The translations under genes and the position numbers were made by a program. The notes under the pieces are model-generated. The model had not been told where the DNA came from. It saw only the letters and a program-made list of their open reading frames with translations, and ran no database searches. Below, piece after piece: positions 25,601-40,600 of a DNA stretch of 60,000 bases; within the stretch, counting starts at the first letter, position 1, and each line of letters opens with the position of its first letter. The stretch is from Owenia fusiformis (lineage: Eukaryota; Annelida; Polychaeta; Sabellida; Oweniidae). Where the stretch lies: the NCBI GenBank assembly GCA_903813345.2, contig CAIIXF020000011.1:25910166-25970165 (forward strand). The letters run 5' to 3'.

Positions 25601-28600
25601 ATGATTAGTGGTAATTCCACTTGGCTTATTAAAGATCATTTAATGATAAAATAACATAATAAAGTAACGAAATTAAAGGACACTGTAGCTGTTCCCCTTG
25701 AAGTAGAAAAACTGAAACTTTTAGAGGACTTTAACAGAGAAACTTCAAACAAAGTACAATGTAAATTATTGAAACAACATCTAAATAAATACTTAAACTC
25801 TAGGTATAGTCAGACCAATCAATGTAAAGAATGATTTTAGGGTCCTGAAAATGCCAAATCAAACATTTAAGGGAACTACTGTCCTAAAATTAATTTAAAT
25901 CTCCCTAAAATCTTAATTAAAATGGTTAAAAACATTTATATAAAAGTGAACCTTGAAATAACACTTAATGGAAAAGTTATAGTATAATAGAGATCCTTCT
26001 ATATTTAATATAATACTCAGTATATTTAAAAACTACAATAATGGATACCTCTATATCTGTATATATGATGAGAGATTTGGAGTAGAAAGGCCCTTACTTC
26101 CAACCTCATATTTTATTTTAGAATGTATAATTTCAAATTACTCTAGATGGTAAAACAAATTCATTATACTCCAGTTATAATGCAAAAACCACATAATTAA
26201 TAGGAAACAGGCTGACCTGGTACTGACGCATCATCAGTAAAATACAACATAGATTAGATACAGGTTTTAGCTAATAAGTCCAATTCAGTCATGGGAATAT
26301 CAAACCACATATCTATTTACTTAATGAATCTTAACTGCATTTTTTTCAAACAAATCAACAGTTTTTGTTTGATTGTGGTTGACCTGAAAAGATTATTGAA
26401 AATCGTGCACACTTGGATGGTTAACTGCAATAGAAACCAGTCGTCAAAGCATTTGGTCATCAGGTGTTTTGTATGATTATTTGATTTTTATTAAATGATG
26501 TAGAACAAAAACTATTGACAATGAACTTTATGCTAGACGACACACAAAGTGCAACAGTAAAAACATGATATATACACACTGACAAAATCCGGTGACATTT
26601 TTAACCCAATGAAAGAAAATTTCACAACTATGTTTGAACCAGACCCTTAAATCTAAAACAAATGGCAGAATTGATGTGCTCTTTGCCATCAACTTTACTC
26701 AAATTTACTACATTGATGAATTCTGGTTCTAATTAATCGAATGGAGTTCTTTTTTCTTAATTAAGTTTTTACACTTGCTTCATGATGTTTAATTTATGAG
26801 CTGTGTGGAGGGTGATAAGACAATCTTATGATGTCATTTATCCCAACGGAATTTTTTACTCATAAAAGAAAATATTTGTGACGCCACTTGTCTGCTATAA
26901 GTGTCAATCTTCGCAACCATCTTTAACTTGTCAAAATCATTTGCTTTGAGATTATATGTGAATTAGGTTTTCACGTTTGGTTTGAGATTATTTAGAAGTT
27001 TCAAAATATTTGGTGAGTTTGACAACTCAAAAATATTTAATAAACAAAAAATAGAAGATAAAATAAATTACATGACTGAGCATATTGATGCAAGAAAAGT
27101 AGGAAAAAGTACATAGGGCAACATACGAAAAACAACATAAGTCAAATCCCTATAATCAATAAGAACCCGTAATACACCAATAAAAACTCCATGAGCCATG
27201 TTAAAAAACAAAACTCCATCGCACTCCAAAACGCATGACTCAAGAATAAAAATACAACCATGAATTACGTCCTGATATATACATATCAACACAAACCACT
27301 ATAAACCATGTAAAATGACAGTCAATATCAACCACAGTCTGAGAAACATTAAAAATCTCACAAAGCGCCTAAATCATAAATAGAATGTAGAATCCTCCTC
27401 AGTCCTCATACTCTGTCACCAGTCAAACACAGATCAGGTGTGGGTTTATGCTTAATAGCTGATGATTAGTCCATTACCAGAAGATAACAGTGAATAAACC
27501 TATATAGACACATCTCCCTTTCAGTTAAAAAACATGATATATTATTTTTATTTTTTATGTCATCAAAACGATAGAGAAAAATAAAAAAAATGGATTTGTA
27601 ATTTGAAATTTGTAAATTAAAATAGAGATCAAAGTAATTTGGTAGCATTTAATTGGGAATTTTTGCATAATATTTTCGAGTTATTCCAGGGTTTAGACAC
27701 ATCATTTGTTGCCTATATTAATAGAAGTCCACTTAATCATGCTCTGTTATTCTTTGTCTCTACTTTATATTGTCCTTTTAATTATGTGAACAGTACTTAG
27801 ATGTGTTAGATGTCCCTGGGTTAATGTTTTGTTTTGCAAAGTGCTGTTGGACACTTTATGGCTGTTTTGCTTTGAGTGCAATACCCCATTCTGATACCCA
27901 TCACTTTATGGCTGTTTTGCTTTGAGTGCAATGCCCCATTCTGATACCCATCACTTTATGGCTGTTTTGCTTTGAGTGCAATACCCCATTCTGATACCCA
28001 TCACTTTATGGCTGTTTTGCTTGGAGTGCAATACCCCATTCTGATACCCATCACTTTATGGCTGTTTTGCTTTGAGTGCAATACCCCATTCTGATACCCA
28101 TCACTTTATGGCTGTTTTGCTTTGAGTGCAATGCCCCATTCTGATACCTATCACTTTATGGCTGTTTTGCTTTGAGTGCAATGCCCCATTCTGATACCCA
28201 TCACTTTATGGCTGTTTTGCTTTGAGTGCAATACCCCATTCTGATACCCATCACTTTATGGCTGTTTTGCTTTGAGTGCAATACCCCATTCTGATACTCA
28301 TCACTTTATGGCTGTTTTGCTTTGAGTGCAATACCCCATTCTGATACCCATCACTTTATGGCTGTTTTGCTTTGAGTGCAATACCCCATTCTGATACCCA
28401 TCACTTTATGGCTGTTTTGCTTTGAGTACAATACCCCATTCTGATACACATCACTTTATGGCTGTTTTGCTTTGAGTGCAATACCCCATTCTGATACCCA
28501 TCACTTTATGGCTGTTTTGCTTTGAGTGCAATACCCCATTCTGATACCCATCACTTTATGGCTGTTTTGCTTTGAGTGCAATACCCCATTCTGATACCTA

Positions 28601-31600
28601 TCACTTTATGACTGTTTTGCTTCGAGTGCAATACCCCATTCTGATACCCATCACTTTATGGCTGTTTTGCTTTGAGTGCAATACCCCATTCTGATACCCA
28701 TCACTTTATGGCTGTTTTGCTTTGAGTGCAATACCCCATTCTGATACCCATCACTTTATGGCTGTTTTGCTTTGAGTGCAATACCCCATTCTGATACCCA
28801 TCACTGTATGGCTGTTTTGCTTTGAGTGCAATACCCCATTCTGATACCCATCACTTTATGGCTGTTTTGCTTCGAGTGCAATACCCCATTCTGATACCCA
28901 TCACTTTATGGCTGTTTTGCTTCGAGTGCAATACCCCATTCTGATACCCATCGCGTCTTTCTGTTTTCAACTATAGAGAGAGGAACTGATAGAACACTAT
29001 GATTAACTAATGATGACAATACCTGATCTGAGGTTGAATTTTGTATTTTGTTTTAAAAATTGTTATGGTTTGAACTTAATTTCAAGTGAAGTACTTTAAA
29101 TGTGGGGCAATAGGAGTTGGATAACTGAATTATGATTGAAGTTAAAATGTTTTAAACATTAAAATGATGGAGAGAGAAGCAAATCTATCAAAGCATAACA
29201 TGCAAAATGTCACTACCTACCATTTGTTACAGACACCAACTGACAATCACTGAACACCATCCATAAGATACCAGTAGTTGGAGACCATAACCACTTCTGG
29301 TGGTGATACAAAAATCATAAAAGCACAAATATAAAATCATTCACAAGTAAAATGGTAAAGTTACCCTGCTAAAGATAACTTTACTATTCGCACACTCTTC
29401 GATCCTCTGCTGAGGAGATGACTTTTTATCTCATTTAACAATTATTGTTAAATTTCTGATAGATAATCCCGTCACAATTTCTTTAAGAATATTAAAGGGT
29501 AATTTGATGTTATTAAATCTGCAAAATGTAAGATTAATTAAGAAAAAAGGTTTACAATGTTATTTTTTGAGTAGTCGATATGTCAGTCATCTGGGACTTA
29601 ATCTTTGAAATTACCCACAATTCTCTATTAATTAATGACTAGATAGATTTTTCGCTGGCAGATAACAATAGATTAGTTAAAAATTTATAAGTTCGGAAGA
29701 AATGCAATACAAGAAAGTCCCCAAAGAGTTGAGGCAATTCTGGTAATAGAATAATGCTGTTTTGTTGGCCTAATTAACGAAGGATAAGAAATCTCCAGGA
29801 TGGAGTCTCATGATTATGGAGTGTTACCCGTAGATAAAATCTAACTTTTGATGTGCTCTAAAGCGCAAAATAGAGTATTAATAGCCGAATACATGGATTA
29901 GATGAATAATCCATGAATACAAAATTGTAAGAAAATGTTCCCAAAATGAGCAAGTTATTTGAATTTCAAGAAATAGCATGGAAAGGGGCAGTTGGAAAGT
30001 TTTTCCGTGGAGGAATGACTTCGATGTTTTACTTTCATCTTAGCTTAATAAGACATCTTAATTATCATTTTACCTCCTTATTAAAGGTAGAGCCAGAAAC
30101 AAAGCATTAAACTTGCATGAGCACACTATTCAATTTATGCTGTATCAAATTAGTGTGTATTTTGTTCATGCAGTGCCTTATTGGTGATGAATGTGATTTA
30201 ATTGATTCGGCTGATTGATCGATCATGGCAGATTTGGCAGCGTAATTCTGAGTAGTTAACTCGTTGATATTTCTGTAATCTTAGGAAAGTCTTTCAATTA
30301 TTTAAAACAAAATAATTCCATTGTTTAACAATACTGTATAACTTAGAATAAACCTTAGGCTTACACAGAGAAACAAAGATTTACAAATATGGCTTATAGT
30401 TTGAAAGTCTACATAGAGCTTTTGCTTCTCTCCATCTAATTTGCCATATATAATCTCACTTTTGTTGAAGATCAATTTGTCAATTGTTTGCTCATTTATA
30501 TTTCATCAGCGAATGAAATAACAGTTTTTCAGATTTAAACTTGATTAGTAAAAAGTATTACAATCATTCGGCTTGAAATTATACTTCGTTTAATATTTTA
30601 CACAATTAAAAAAACTAATAACAAGTTCAATCTAAATCTATTTGTTTAAAAATTGTCATTGTTTATTCCGTTATAAATCAAGTGTAATATATTGACTCTT
30701 AATTGACAAATACAATTTTAATATAGTACCATCGGCTCATTAAAATTCGATCATCTATCAAACAGTGGCAGTTTTTTCAAGGAGTTTAGGTTAGTTATTG
30801 TATATGTGCATAAAAGTTTGAAATTGCAATGCAAATACACTCCTTAATTTACTAGCTCTCTTTCATGTAAAGCTTGTACGATTATTTCATCTGAAAAACT
30901 GTCACATGGCTTGACAGTGAACATAATCTGAAGCTAACAACCTTGCAGTGTTTATTATTTATGTGTATTTCTCGCCATTTCTCACTAAAATTTGAATCCG
31001 CCATGATTTTGTCATTTTAAACCATTGACTACATGCATTTCTCGCTTATGTGAATTTCTTTACATTTCACATCACCTGCATTTTCATTTTTATGTTACAA
31101 TTGATGTGTATTTAGCTTTGTCAAATTTCCTTGCTCTTTACAATATATAAATCATCATAATGCGATGTACATAACGCCTAATATATCATACAACATATGA
31201 TGAGAATAATTATGCAATGCCCTTATGTTAAATATGTGTTATTAGTTAATGTCCTCATCGATGAAAAATCATATGTTCATTTTGCTTTTCATTCAAGCAG
31301 GAATATGACCTTAAATATACCATAGTAACCAGTTCCTTTTCCCTGTTTCTATATAAAACATGAACAATGGCAATATTGAAACCCCCAAAACCAGGTGTAA
31401 AATCTGGGACAAACCCTCTTCCATCAATGAAAATAAAATATGATTCAAAAAAGGGTAAAAAGGTGAACATTTCATCAACATATGGTTAATTTTTTAAAAA
31501 GGCATAGTAAAATTAAGATGAAATATTCATATACAAAGGGGAATACGGATGAATTATTTATCATTGTTTTTTTTACCTCCTTATTTCTTTTGTGACATTA

Positions 31601-34600
31601 ATCTTACGTCTACGGGCATACATAAGGGACTAAAAACACAGAAAGCAATCGCTCAACCTCTTTCTGAGAATATAAACTATATTTAAACTCTGGGGGTTCT
31701 TGCTGATTTGTTCTATAGGGGCAATTTTGCAATTTCTCAAATGATTATATCTTTCTTCAGTTTTTTGTCTTGATGTTCCACGCTCTTTGGAGTACCTCGT
31801 CGAAGGAAATAAAGTGAGACAGAACGAAAGGTCAGAGAATATCACAAGAACACATTTCCTGATTGATGACTCCTCCGAAAAATTCCTAGGATGAATTCCA
31901 TCTAACATGCAAGAATATTGCGTTTTTACTAAAGGAAAGCAAAAGTCAAATGTGCGATTTTAACACATGGTTGCACCAAGAGATTTAGATATTTTTCTAG
32001 CATGCAACTTTACATGTTAATATTAAACTTGAGAAAACAGTTATTTTAACTGTTTCTTTTTTATTCATAAACCATCATAGACCTGATTAATAAAGAAGAA
32101 ATGATACAATTAATAAAAAGAAACATTTCTTAATGCTGAAATTGAAACCGAACCAAACTGAACCAAAACAGATCAACTTCACATCAATTTCATTGTATCG
32201 AGAGTAAATAACATCAAGAAATAGTTTTCCCACAGTTTTGCTATAATTTGATATAAAATGCCACTTATGCATCTTAAATTTCTCAATTCAATACTAAAAA
32301 GCTCTGAAATTATAATTTTCAACTTGTATAAAAAACTAAGGGCAATGATATGGTTGATTAGAGCTGTAGTAAGGACTATAGAAAAATTCAACCCAGCCAG
32401 CTTTCTGCGCATTTCATACACCCTCAATAGACAATCCTCAATTCATCAGTTTAAATAAAGCTTAACTGAAAAGAAGTACTCTACAAAAAAATGCCAAGTG
32501 GAAATGTTTCAAAATGCAAAATATGGTGAAAATGAAAAAAAAGAATTATGGATTGAAATAATGGATCTTTGGTCAATGCTTTTACTGCATAAAAATGAAA
32601 AATTATTCAAGCTTTGGTAATAATTTACAGAGAAATCAAGTGAAATATTCAAGGTATAGGGATGCTTCATCCCTGGGACATGTATGAAATTAATAAAGCT
32701 TTTAATGTTTTTCTGGCTGGGAAGGGCTCGGTGGTATGACCCGAGCGTCTGAAATATCTTAGACCATTGGTTGATCTATAGGGAGTCTTTTATGAGACTA
32801 TGGGGCGCCAGCTCAAAGAAAAAAGTAAGACATAACTGAAGGTACTGGATACGACTATAGGAATTTTTTAAAAACCAAAATTAGTTTTTACAAATTGTGG
32901 TACTTATACAAAAGATATAAGCGTATCTGCCAATGACATACCCTACAAAAAAATAAACTTCATATTACGCTTTTTTCACTCATATTCACTCAAAAAGTGA
33001 GTAATATGAAAGGCAATACAATAAATCATTTTTGTAATAAATGGAAAAAATGTAAACTATATATTGTATGTTAATACTCATGTTTTCCTATTAAACTTCA
33101 AGATAGCATTCTTTTATACATATATATACTCTAACCATTCATTTCCACTTGTTCAAATCATACAAGTACTAATAAGTGGGGTGGGGCTAACATGGACCAC
33201 AAAACCAGTTGAATTAAATTAGTAACAAAATGATTTTACTTTTTGTTAAGTAGTACATATTTTAATTTCTGTATTTTTTTCTTTTCAAAAATAAATGAAT
33301 TGCTTTAGCCTTAAAATGTATAGATATTTATAATTTTTTATAGGGTTTGGACTTGAATTGAAAAGTATATATGGTTAACTGTTGACTTTGTCTATATATT
33401 AATATGATCAATAGTTGATAGAATCCATGAATTCTAAAAAATGTTGTTTTTCTCTCTGTAGTTTATGACAAATTACATTCAGAGGACCAAGTTGACATTT
33501 TCTTACACAGTGTAGAGCATAATTATTCAAGTTCACCCACCCCTCATTTGTTATCCTTGATTATACAGGGGGATAAAATATAAGATTCTAGCCTTTTAAT
33601 CGTGCGTTAAAAACATGAAAAATTACATAAAGTGTGAGTTAGTCAATTTTCTCAAGGCTTAAAGTATAGGGTACAGACCCACTTGGATTTGTGCCTATAA
33701 ATGTAATACTATGATGGGCATGTTTTAAAACATGAAATAAAACAATAAATATAGGTTTTTACAGGAATGAACTAAACAGGTGTGTAGTAGATACTTAAAA
33801 TTAAATAAATATGCAAAAAAATCAGAGAGTTTAATCAAATTTTACAGAGAAATACTGCGAAAAAAGCAAAAGCAGACGTCCATTTTTGCCAGGCAAGCAT
33901 TCTTCACGGAAATGACTTGCTGGGTGAGAATAGCATAGAACTCCTGTAATCATTGTTTAAATTTTCATTGTAATTGAGGGTATACTAGCATAATATCTAT
34001 ATAGCATGCAAACATAGCATAAACGCAAGGAGGAAAATATCAGCTTGTCCATAAACAATGCAATCATTAAAAGCAATGAACATTGGCTCTAGCGATTTTT
34101 CCGATTTTCCTTTCCATAAAATTTCTCTTGAATAATCATGACGTAAATACATTGTGATATTTTGAATCCAATGAAACAATTACGAAATGTAATTATTTCC
34201 AGGTAATTTATTTCTGAAGAATTTATGACTAGCACATTTATTTGACACAGTATATAAGGAGAAAATAAGTCAGATGTCATCTAAAATTCTCATCTTATAT
34301 AATAGGTACAAATGAGAATGAAAAATATGGGAGATTTAGGAAATGGGTTGATGGGTAGAACAAGGATATATAAAAGTGAGGAATTATCATCAATATGGGA
34401 AAAGGGAGGCAAATCACAATTTCAGAAATGAATAAATCTCCGATAAAACATATACGAAGCTAGAATCATTTAGACATCATAATCGATGTAATGTTCTATA
34501 TAAACCCAGATTGCTTGTTGTAAAATACAGAAACTAATATTCCACAACAATGAATGTTTTAACCATGATATAGAAAGAAATATATAAACAGTGATTACAA

Positions 34601-37600
34601 ATATAGGGATGAGAAAATATTACAGCTGATGCCTCGAATTGTATAGAAATGCCAGATTATTAGATAGTTAATTCAGGTTTTAGAATGTAAAGATGTGGTA
34701 GATTTAGTAAAGGAAAATTATAAGACTAGGTGTCAATGAGGACATGAAAATCGCAAACATGCAATCCTATCTGCATTCTTTCTATAGTATTCCTTGAAAA
34801 ATTAATTAGGAATTCATAAATTCTGAGAAATTTCGTGAATATTTTTGCCACTTTACGCCAATTTTAGCCTTTTGTGACCTTTATATATTTTCAAGGTTGC
34901 TCATCTTGCAAAAATGATTACCAATTCTAAATGGTTATTGGATGAAACTAAGAAATACCAGGAATATATTTCAAGGGATCTGTCCTTATTAAATGAAACA
35001 TATGTAATGTGGTACAGTTTTTATCCCTAAACCATAAATACACTTTAATTATATAAGCTCATTTGAGTTAATTAAATGATTGTACAGTAAAATCTGAGGT
35101 TTAAAAATCTGCTTTGGAACAAAAGCCCCATTGATTAACTATAAGTATCAATTGTATATTTTATTTTATTCTGTTAAACATGCAAAATGAAGATTTTCTG
35201 TGTTCTAGTTATAGTATTTGGATTGGTGAAACTTCTATGCAAATTGGTTTATAATGTTTAACAAAATCTGTTATGTTCTCTCCAGCAACCCCAGGACACT
35301 TCATAATCTTAGAATATTTTGAATTTTAAGTGAAAAGTGATACTTTATGTCATAATTGAGGTTACCGGGCACAAGAGGAAGAATTGATGATACGTCAATA
35401 ATGACACTAACTTTTGGAACTGAGCTGATTTTCTCCCACAAATTTCCTTCTCAAATTACATTTTTTTTTCCTCATTCACACATTCAAATAAGTAAAATTG
35501 TGCAATTATTCAATCAGATTTATATAGTATATAACCCAAAATATATTAAAATGTGAAATTTTAAAACTGTATCATTTTCAATTATATAATTGAATTGATA
35601 ATTGTTTTGATATTATTTTTTGGTGGGTAATTCTGATATATAAAACCTGATATGATATGAGGATCTCAAAATACACTGCAAGATTCCTGCATGAAAAATT
35701 TCATGGTGGTCATATTTTAAAATATGAATTGGAGTAAAGAATAGAGAAATTAACAAAAAACTAAATTAAAAGACACATAGTTTATAATCTAAATTGTATA
35801 GAAATGCAAGAAAATCAAACTCTTCATTCAAATTTAAGAGAGAAATTACAAGAAATCTGCAAGATCAGCATAATATTTTGAGCAGACGGATATTGCTTAT
35901 GCAGCTCGCAGTGTAATTAATCAAGAAGTTATAATATGCAAATGTGAAAGGTTCTAAATGATTACTCTAGACTTTATACAAAACAAATCAAAATCCATAT
36001 CATTGCAGCGCTAAGAGATTGTAACAATAATGAAAGTGAAAAATTGTTGAGATATGAAGACTCTGCGCATGGCAATGACACATGGCAACATATCATAACT
36101 GATGTTCATGTGGATTAAAAGAGTGATTCTTTGAATTCATCAATTACTAAGCTAATAGATGAACTGATTGATACACTTTGGTATTTACTAATTTAATCTA
36201 GACAAACTCCACCTGAATAAAATATATGACAAGATGTACAAGTCTCAAAGAAAGTGCTCAAATTCCAGGGGGATGTTAGTTGGGTGGCTTTAAATCTGCT
36301 CCCTCTAGAAATATTAGTCTAATTATTTGACCGATGTGCAACACATTAATTAATAAATTTTGTTCAAAGTCACAATTTTATGAGAAAACAGGATTAAAAT
36401 TGATAGATTAATACATTATATGACTTCAACTGGTAGATATCCTTGTCTATAATTTCACCGTCTCATGAACACCATCTCAAAGTACCCAAATCAAATAATT
36501 TGTAACAACTGAAATCAAACCCAATTCTTTGATTCAATAATTGAATAGTATAATACAATATCGCCCTCCAATTAAAGTATAATTTTTCTCTGTCAAAATC
36601 CCACACTCAATTAGCCGTACATATCTTGTTATATCTCGTAAATTTTTACGACATGAAAGGAAGGTCTAGGGGTAGGGTTTCACCCCAGGGATGTGGCAAC
36701 ATCCCCATGATAGATACCTGATACCTAGATCTATAACATTATCAGTGGGTAGCCCAAGATTATCAGAAATGATACTCACCCTCTTGTACAACATAACAAA
36801 ATGTTTGAATCATTTTAAACAAAATATTACACAAAACATGAAATTAATTAGTACATTAACAACCTCATTTATGGCCTTACTTTCCAAAGGGTGTCTTTAT
36901 AAGAAATATTGAATTACAGAACTTAAAATAAAGTTTATACTTCAAACAAGTTATCATCTGTAAGAGAAACGTTACATTAAATCCATTCTATAAACCCTAA
37001 TGAGCCCAGACCAGATGACAGAATTTTTGAGAATTATCATTTTTTGTCTCTTCAATTTTGAAATATTGTTTTAATGAGATCATTAACAGGGTGTCAGTTT
37101 TATGTTACTTAAATGCCTTCACCAGTCCATTCACACCTACACAAGTGCAAAATTTGTTGACTCACCCTACACATAATAAGATAATAAGATGACATAATTA
37201 CTGTTGCTCCATGATCTGTAAGGTGTTTCAATATCTGCAGAAATAAAATAAAATATGAAATGTCCTCCTCTGTAGAGCCAAACCAGATATAACATTAAGT
37301 TTGATGTACCATTGGAAAGAGCAATAAAATGTAGTACGATTTATTGTACCGATTTATTTTCATCAAATAAAAGGTTATCCATTTTAAAAGTACATTTTGA
37401 AGTTATTCACTAGCAAAAAATCGTTTGATAATACTATACAAACTGGTGTTAAACGTTTTTGGAGATGTAAAATACCTCACATAGAATTTTATGATATGAT
37501 GATATAATCTTTGCTTTCAGCTTGTCTTCATGACCGATACACACTTGATGGTCGCCTGGGGACACATGGCCACCTTTACCCAGACTCTGCTTTCACTGAC

Positions 37601-40600
37601 ACAGACACAGTGCTACAGGTAAGATGCATTGCAATATATTAAGAGACACATTGCAGAAACATTGACACATTACAAGGCTTTTTCAGTAAATACTTTAGGG
37701 ACACTAAAAGGACAGGCAAAATGCTTATTAAAAATCCCTCTGAGAAATTTGGTTAAAATAACCCCCATCCTTAAAAAGGTTCCTAATAAGCATATGGTTT
37801 ACGACATCCCAAGTGTAATCTTAGCCAGCAAAGAAGAAATAAATATTTTATCATCTATTTACAACTGTCTCTGACCTCACACATGCAAGTTTTACAACTT
37901 TTTAAGTTTCTTTTAAATATTTTTCCATTATCTTACCCAGGACTTTCCATTGATTCGCAATAAAATAATGGGATGATACAATCCTGGAGAAAAAATGTGA
38001 CAACGGGCTTGCTTTAAAATGCAAAACACAGTAATAAGCAAGGCATTATCGAGAAATAAAATACATAGGCATATAGGAAACATTCAAAATTGTAACGAAA
38101 TGCAAAAAGTCAGACACTTCATTCAATTTTTAGTCTAAAACTTTGAGGAATGATGTTCAAATCAGTGAGAATTTTTGAGCAGGATTGTGCGAAAAGATGA
38201 AGGTGGAACTCTAATAAAAATTCTGCCAGGAATAATAGCTCGATGAATTTTTATAGTTCTTGACACCTCACCACCTTGGAGCAATATGGTGTTGTTTCCT
38301 TAAGTGTTAATAGCATTATTTAAAACTACATATAAAATAATTTTCAATTTAGATCAAACAATTTGTTTTTGTTACCTAGGTGATTAACAAGTAAATTATG
38401 ATAATAAAAAGGAATGATAAGATGACTCAGAGCATTATTTTAAATCTGTTCGAAACCATTTCATCTATAAATGCATTATCTTAAAATAATATTTCTTAAA
38501 ATAACATTTTAAGGGCACAATGCTCTTAAAGCATCATATTTTCAAATGTTTGTATTCTAATTCAATGTCTCTTCAGCTAAATGTCTAATTTGGCAAGGAA
38601 AGCAAATCCTTCCAGAAAACTATAAGAAAACAATATCCACCCTCATCCACCCATCATTGATAAAAAATCCTTAAGATATTAATTACTCAGGCCAATATAC
38701 ATCAACAACAAAAATATTGTACTCTGGATTTTGAGATATACAAATATTGTTTCAACCCTATGGTAGAGTTATGGGTTCAGTGGTTTTAATTATTTTCAAG
38801 ACTCAATTGTCAGTGGGCTATTATTTGTAAACCAATTGTTCTTAATGAACAAGCTAAATATGGGGTTTAAATACTAGATCCAGATCTGAGCTTACATTTA
38901 CAATTTCACATTGTCAATGTTTATCTTAGAAAATTCTCTCACAAATGAAATAATCATTTTTATTTTTTGCTATTTCGATTTTATTTAGAATGTAGACTAT
39001 ATACCTGCATAGTATGATTTTTGCATTTTCCCTATTTTGTCAGTTATTTTGCATTTTGCGGCATGACTATTGTGTGTTTTATTCCAAGGAGCCAGGCTGA
39101 TCAAAAGATTACTTCACCAGCTGCTTTTCAAAAGTTTAAATTGTTGCATTTAATTTTTATTTCAAAATAGTTGAAATAACCCTTATTTTTATAGCATAAA
39201 ATTATAAAAATTGATATTATGACAGTTTGAATTATTAAAGGTATTTTTCTATTACATGATGCAATTTCCTTTGAGAACAGGCAGGTTGGAACTGTCTGGC
39301 AGCTTGATGCAGTCTTTTTCAATTCATACAGTGGCCAGTATTTTCAGAATTTCAGAAACAGTTTGTGCGATAAAATCTTGAAATAAAAGTCATTCTTGAT
39401 TAATTCAATCTGATGTTACAATCTGCTCAGACTGAGAGCCACAATTTACCCAAATATAAATTATGACCATGGTTGTATAAATAAAACATGAAATCGAGAG
39501 AAATAAACAGAAATTAGGAGAATTAGGGGCAAACACGCTTGAAATCAGGATTCAAAATGGTATAAATGCAAGAATATGTGTGATTTTATTGAAATTCACG
39601 GAGGAATAAACTGGAATAAAGATGACCTGAATGATCTTTATAACACAGGTTAGTCACCTTTAATGAGTTGATTTTCCAGTGTGATCTTTCCATTAAACAC
39701 CATTGGATATGCACTATATGCCAGCTACTAAATAGAGAAATTGAAAATCTCAGCACAGGACGCTTGTTATAAAGATACAATTTCAGTATAGGTTTCTGAC
39801 CATTGTTTCTCTCGGCTTAATTCTGTTTTTCTAGTGTTTTTTATCGAGAAATTAAAAATCGTTCAAGTGAATCTGACATTTCTGTTTACTTTTTATTAAT
39901 TTTAAACAAATAGAGTGATATTGTTTCATTATTAAAGTGACTTCAATAAGCATGATAACAATGGCTTTGGTTTGTATTAACACCATAAAAAGCTAAGGTT
40001 TCACAAACCCAGCATGTTCATTTTTGCAATTTTCCAAAGTTGTTTCCGGCTCAGTTCAAATCTGATTGAAATTACGATGAATCCATATTAAATAAATTAA
40101 ACAATTTAAAAATAAAAGTGAAATTGCTCAATCACAGCATGGCTTTGTCAAAAACTGAAGTCGCTTTTGAAAAAAATCAGTATTTTGTTAGTTTAGCTGA
40201 ACAAGCCAATGATTCTGAAAAAAATAAATAATTAGCCCTTATCAAAAGAATTTGTCTGCCTTTGATAGTTTTAGCAGATAAAAAATCAATTAAAACCAGA
40301 TTTTAAATTCTACCAATGAAATAACGATTTATGACATCTTGTTTAAATGATATCTCTCTTGAAATCTACTTTTTCAATTATGGCCATATTTTGGACTCTA
40401 ATTATTCTGTTACAGTTCACCAAACTTCTGACATCCCGAAAAATCAAAACATGGCTAGAAAAAACAACAACAGATATTTCATTTTTTCTGGGTTTGTTTT
40501 CAATATAATTCTAACAGCCCTCGAACTATAGCCAACTCCTGATTGTTTATTTGACTTAACATTTTTAGAAAAGTCTTTCGAATGGTAACTTCAAATTCAA

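Larger units (their letters stand above)
28951..37520. other. AHR intron 2, last part
   Basis: 8.6 kb with no supported exon. Contents: an island with many TAAT/ATTA motifs (about 29600-30260), three interspersed repeat copies, a tRNA-like stem-loop near 32726-32746, and an inverted repeat with 10-bp arms (TTCATATTAC at 32959-32968, complement at 33001-33010). The 92-codon minus frame at 31630-31908 has no recognisable product. The acceptor at 37511-37520 ends the intron. Confidence 0.6.

Noticed and set aside
25399-25608. Plus-strand frame [19 protein letters not shown]
   Set aside because: No splice context in AHR phase and no homology recognised.
27851-28950. CRISPR array
   Set aside because: Fifty-bp units abut directly without unique spacers, in an animal intron; it is a minisatellite.
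31630-31908. 92-codon minus-strand frame as a gene
   Set aside because: Balanced composition but no recognisable domain, no convincing signal peptide or donor in fitting phase.
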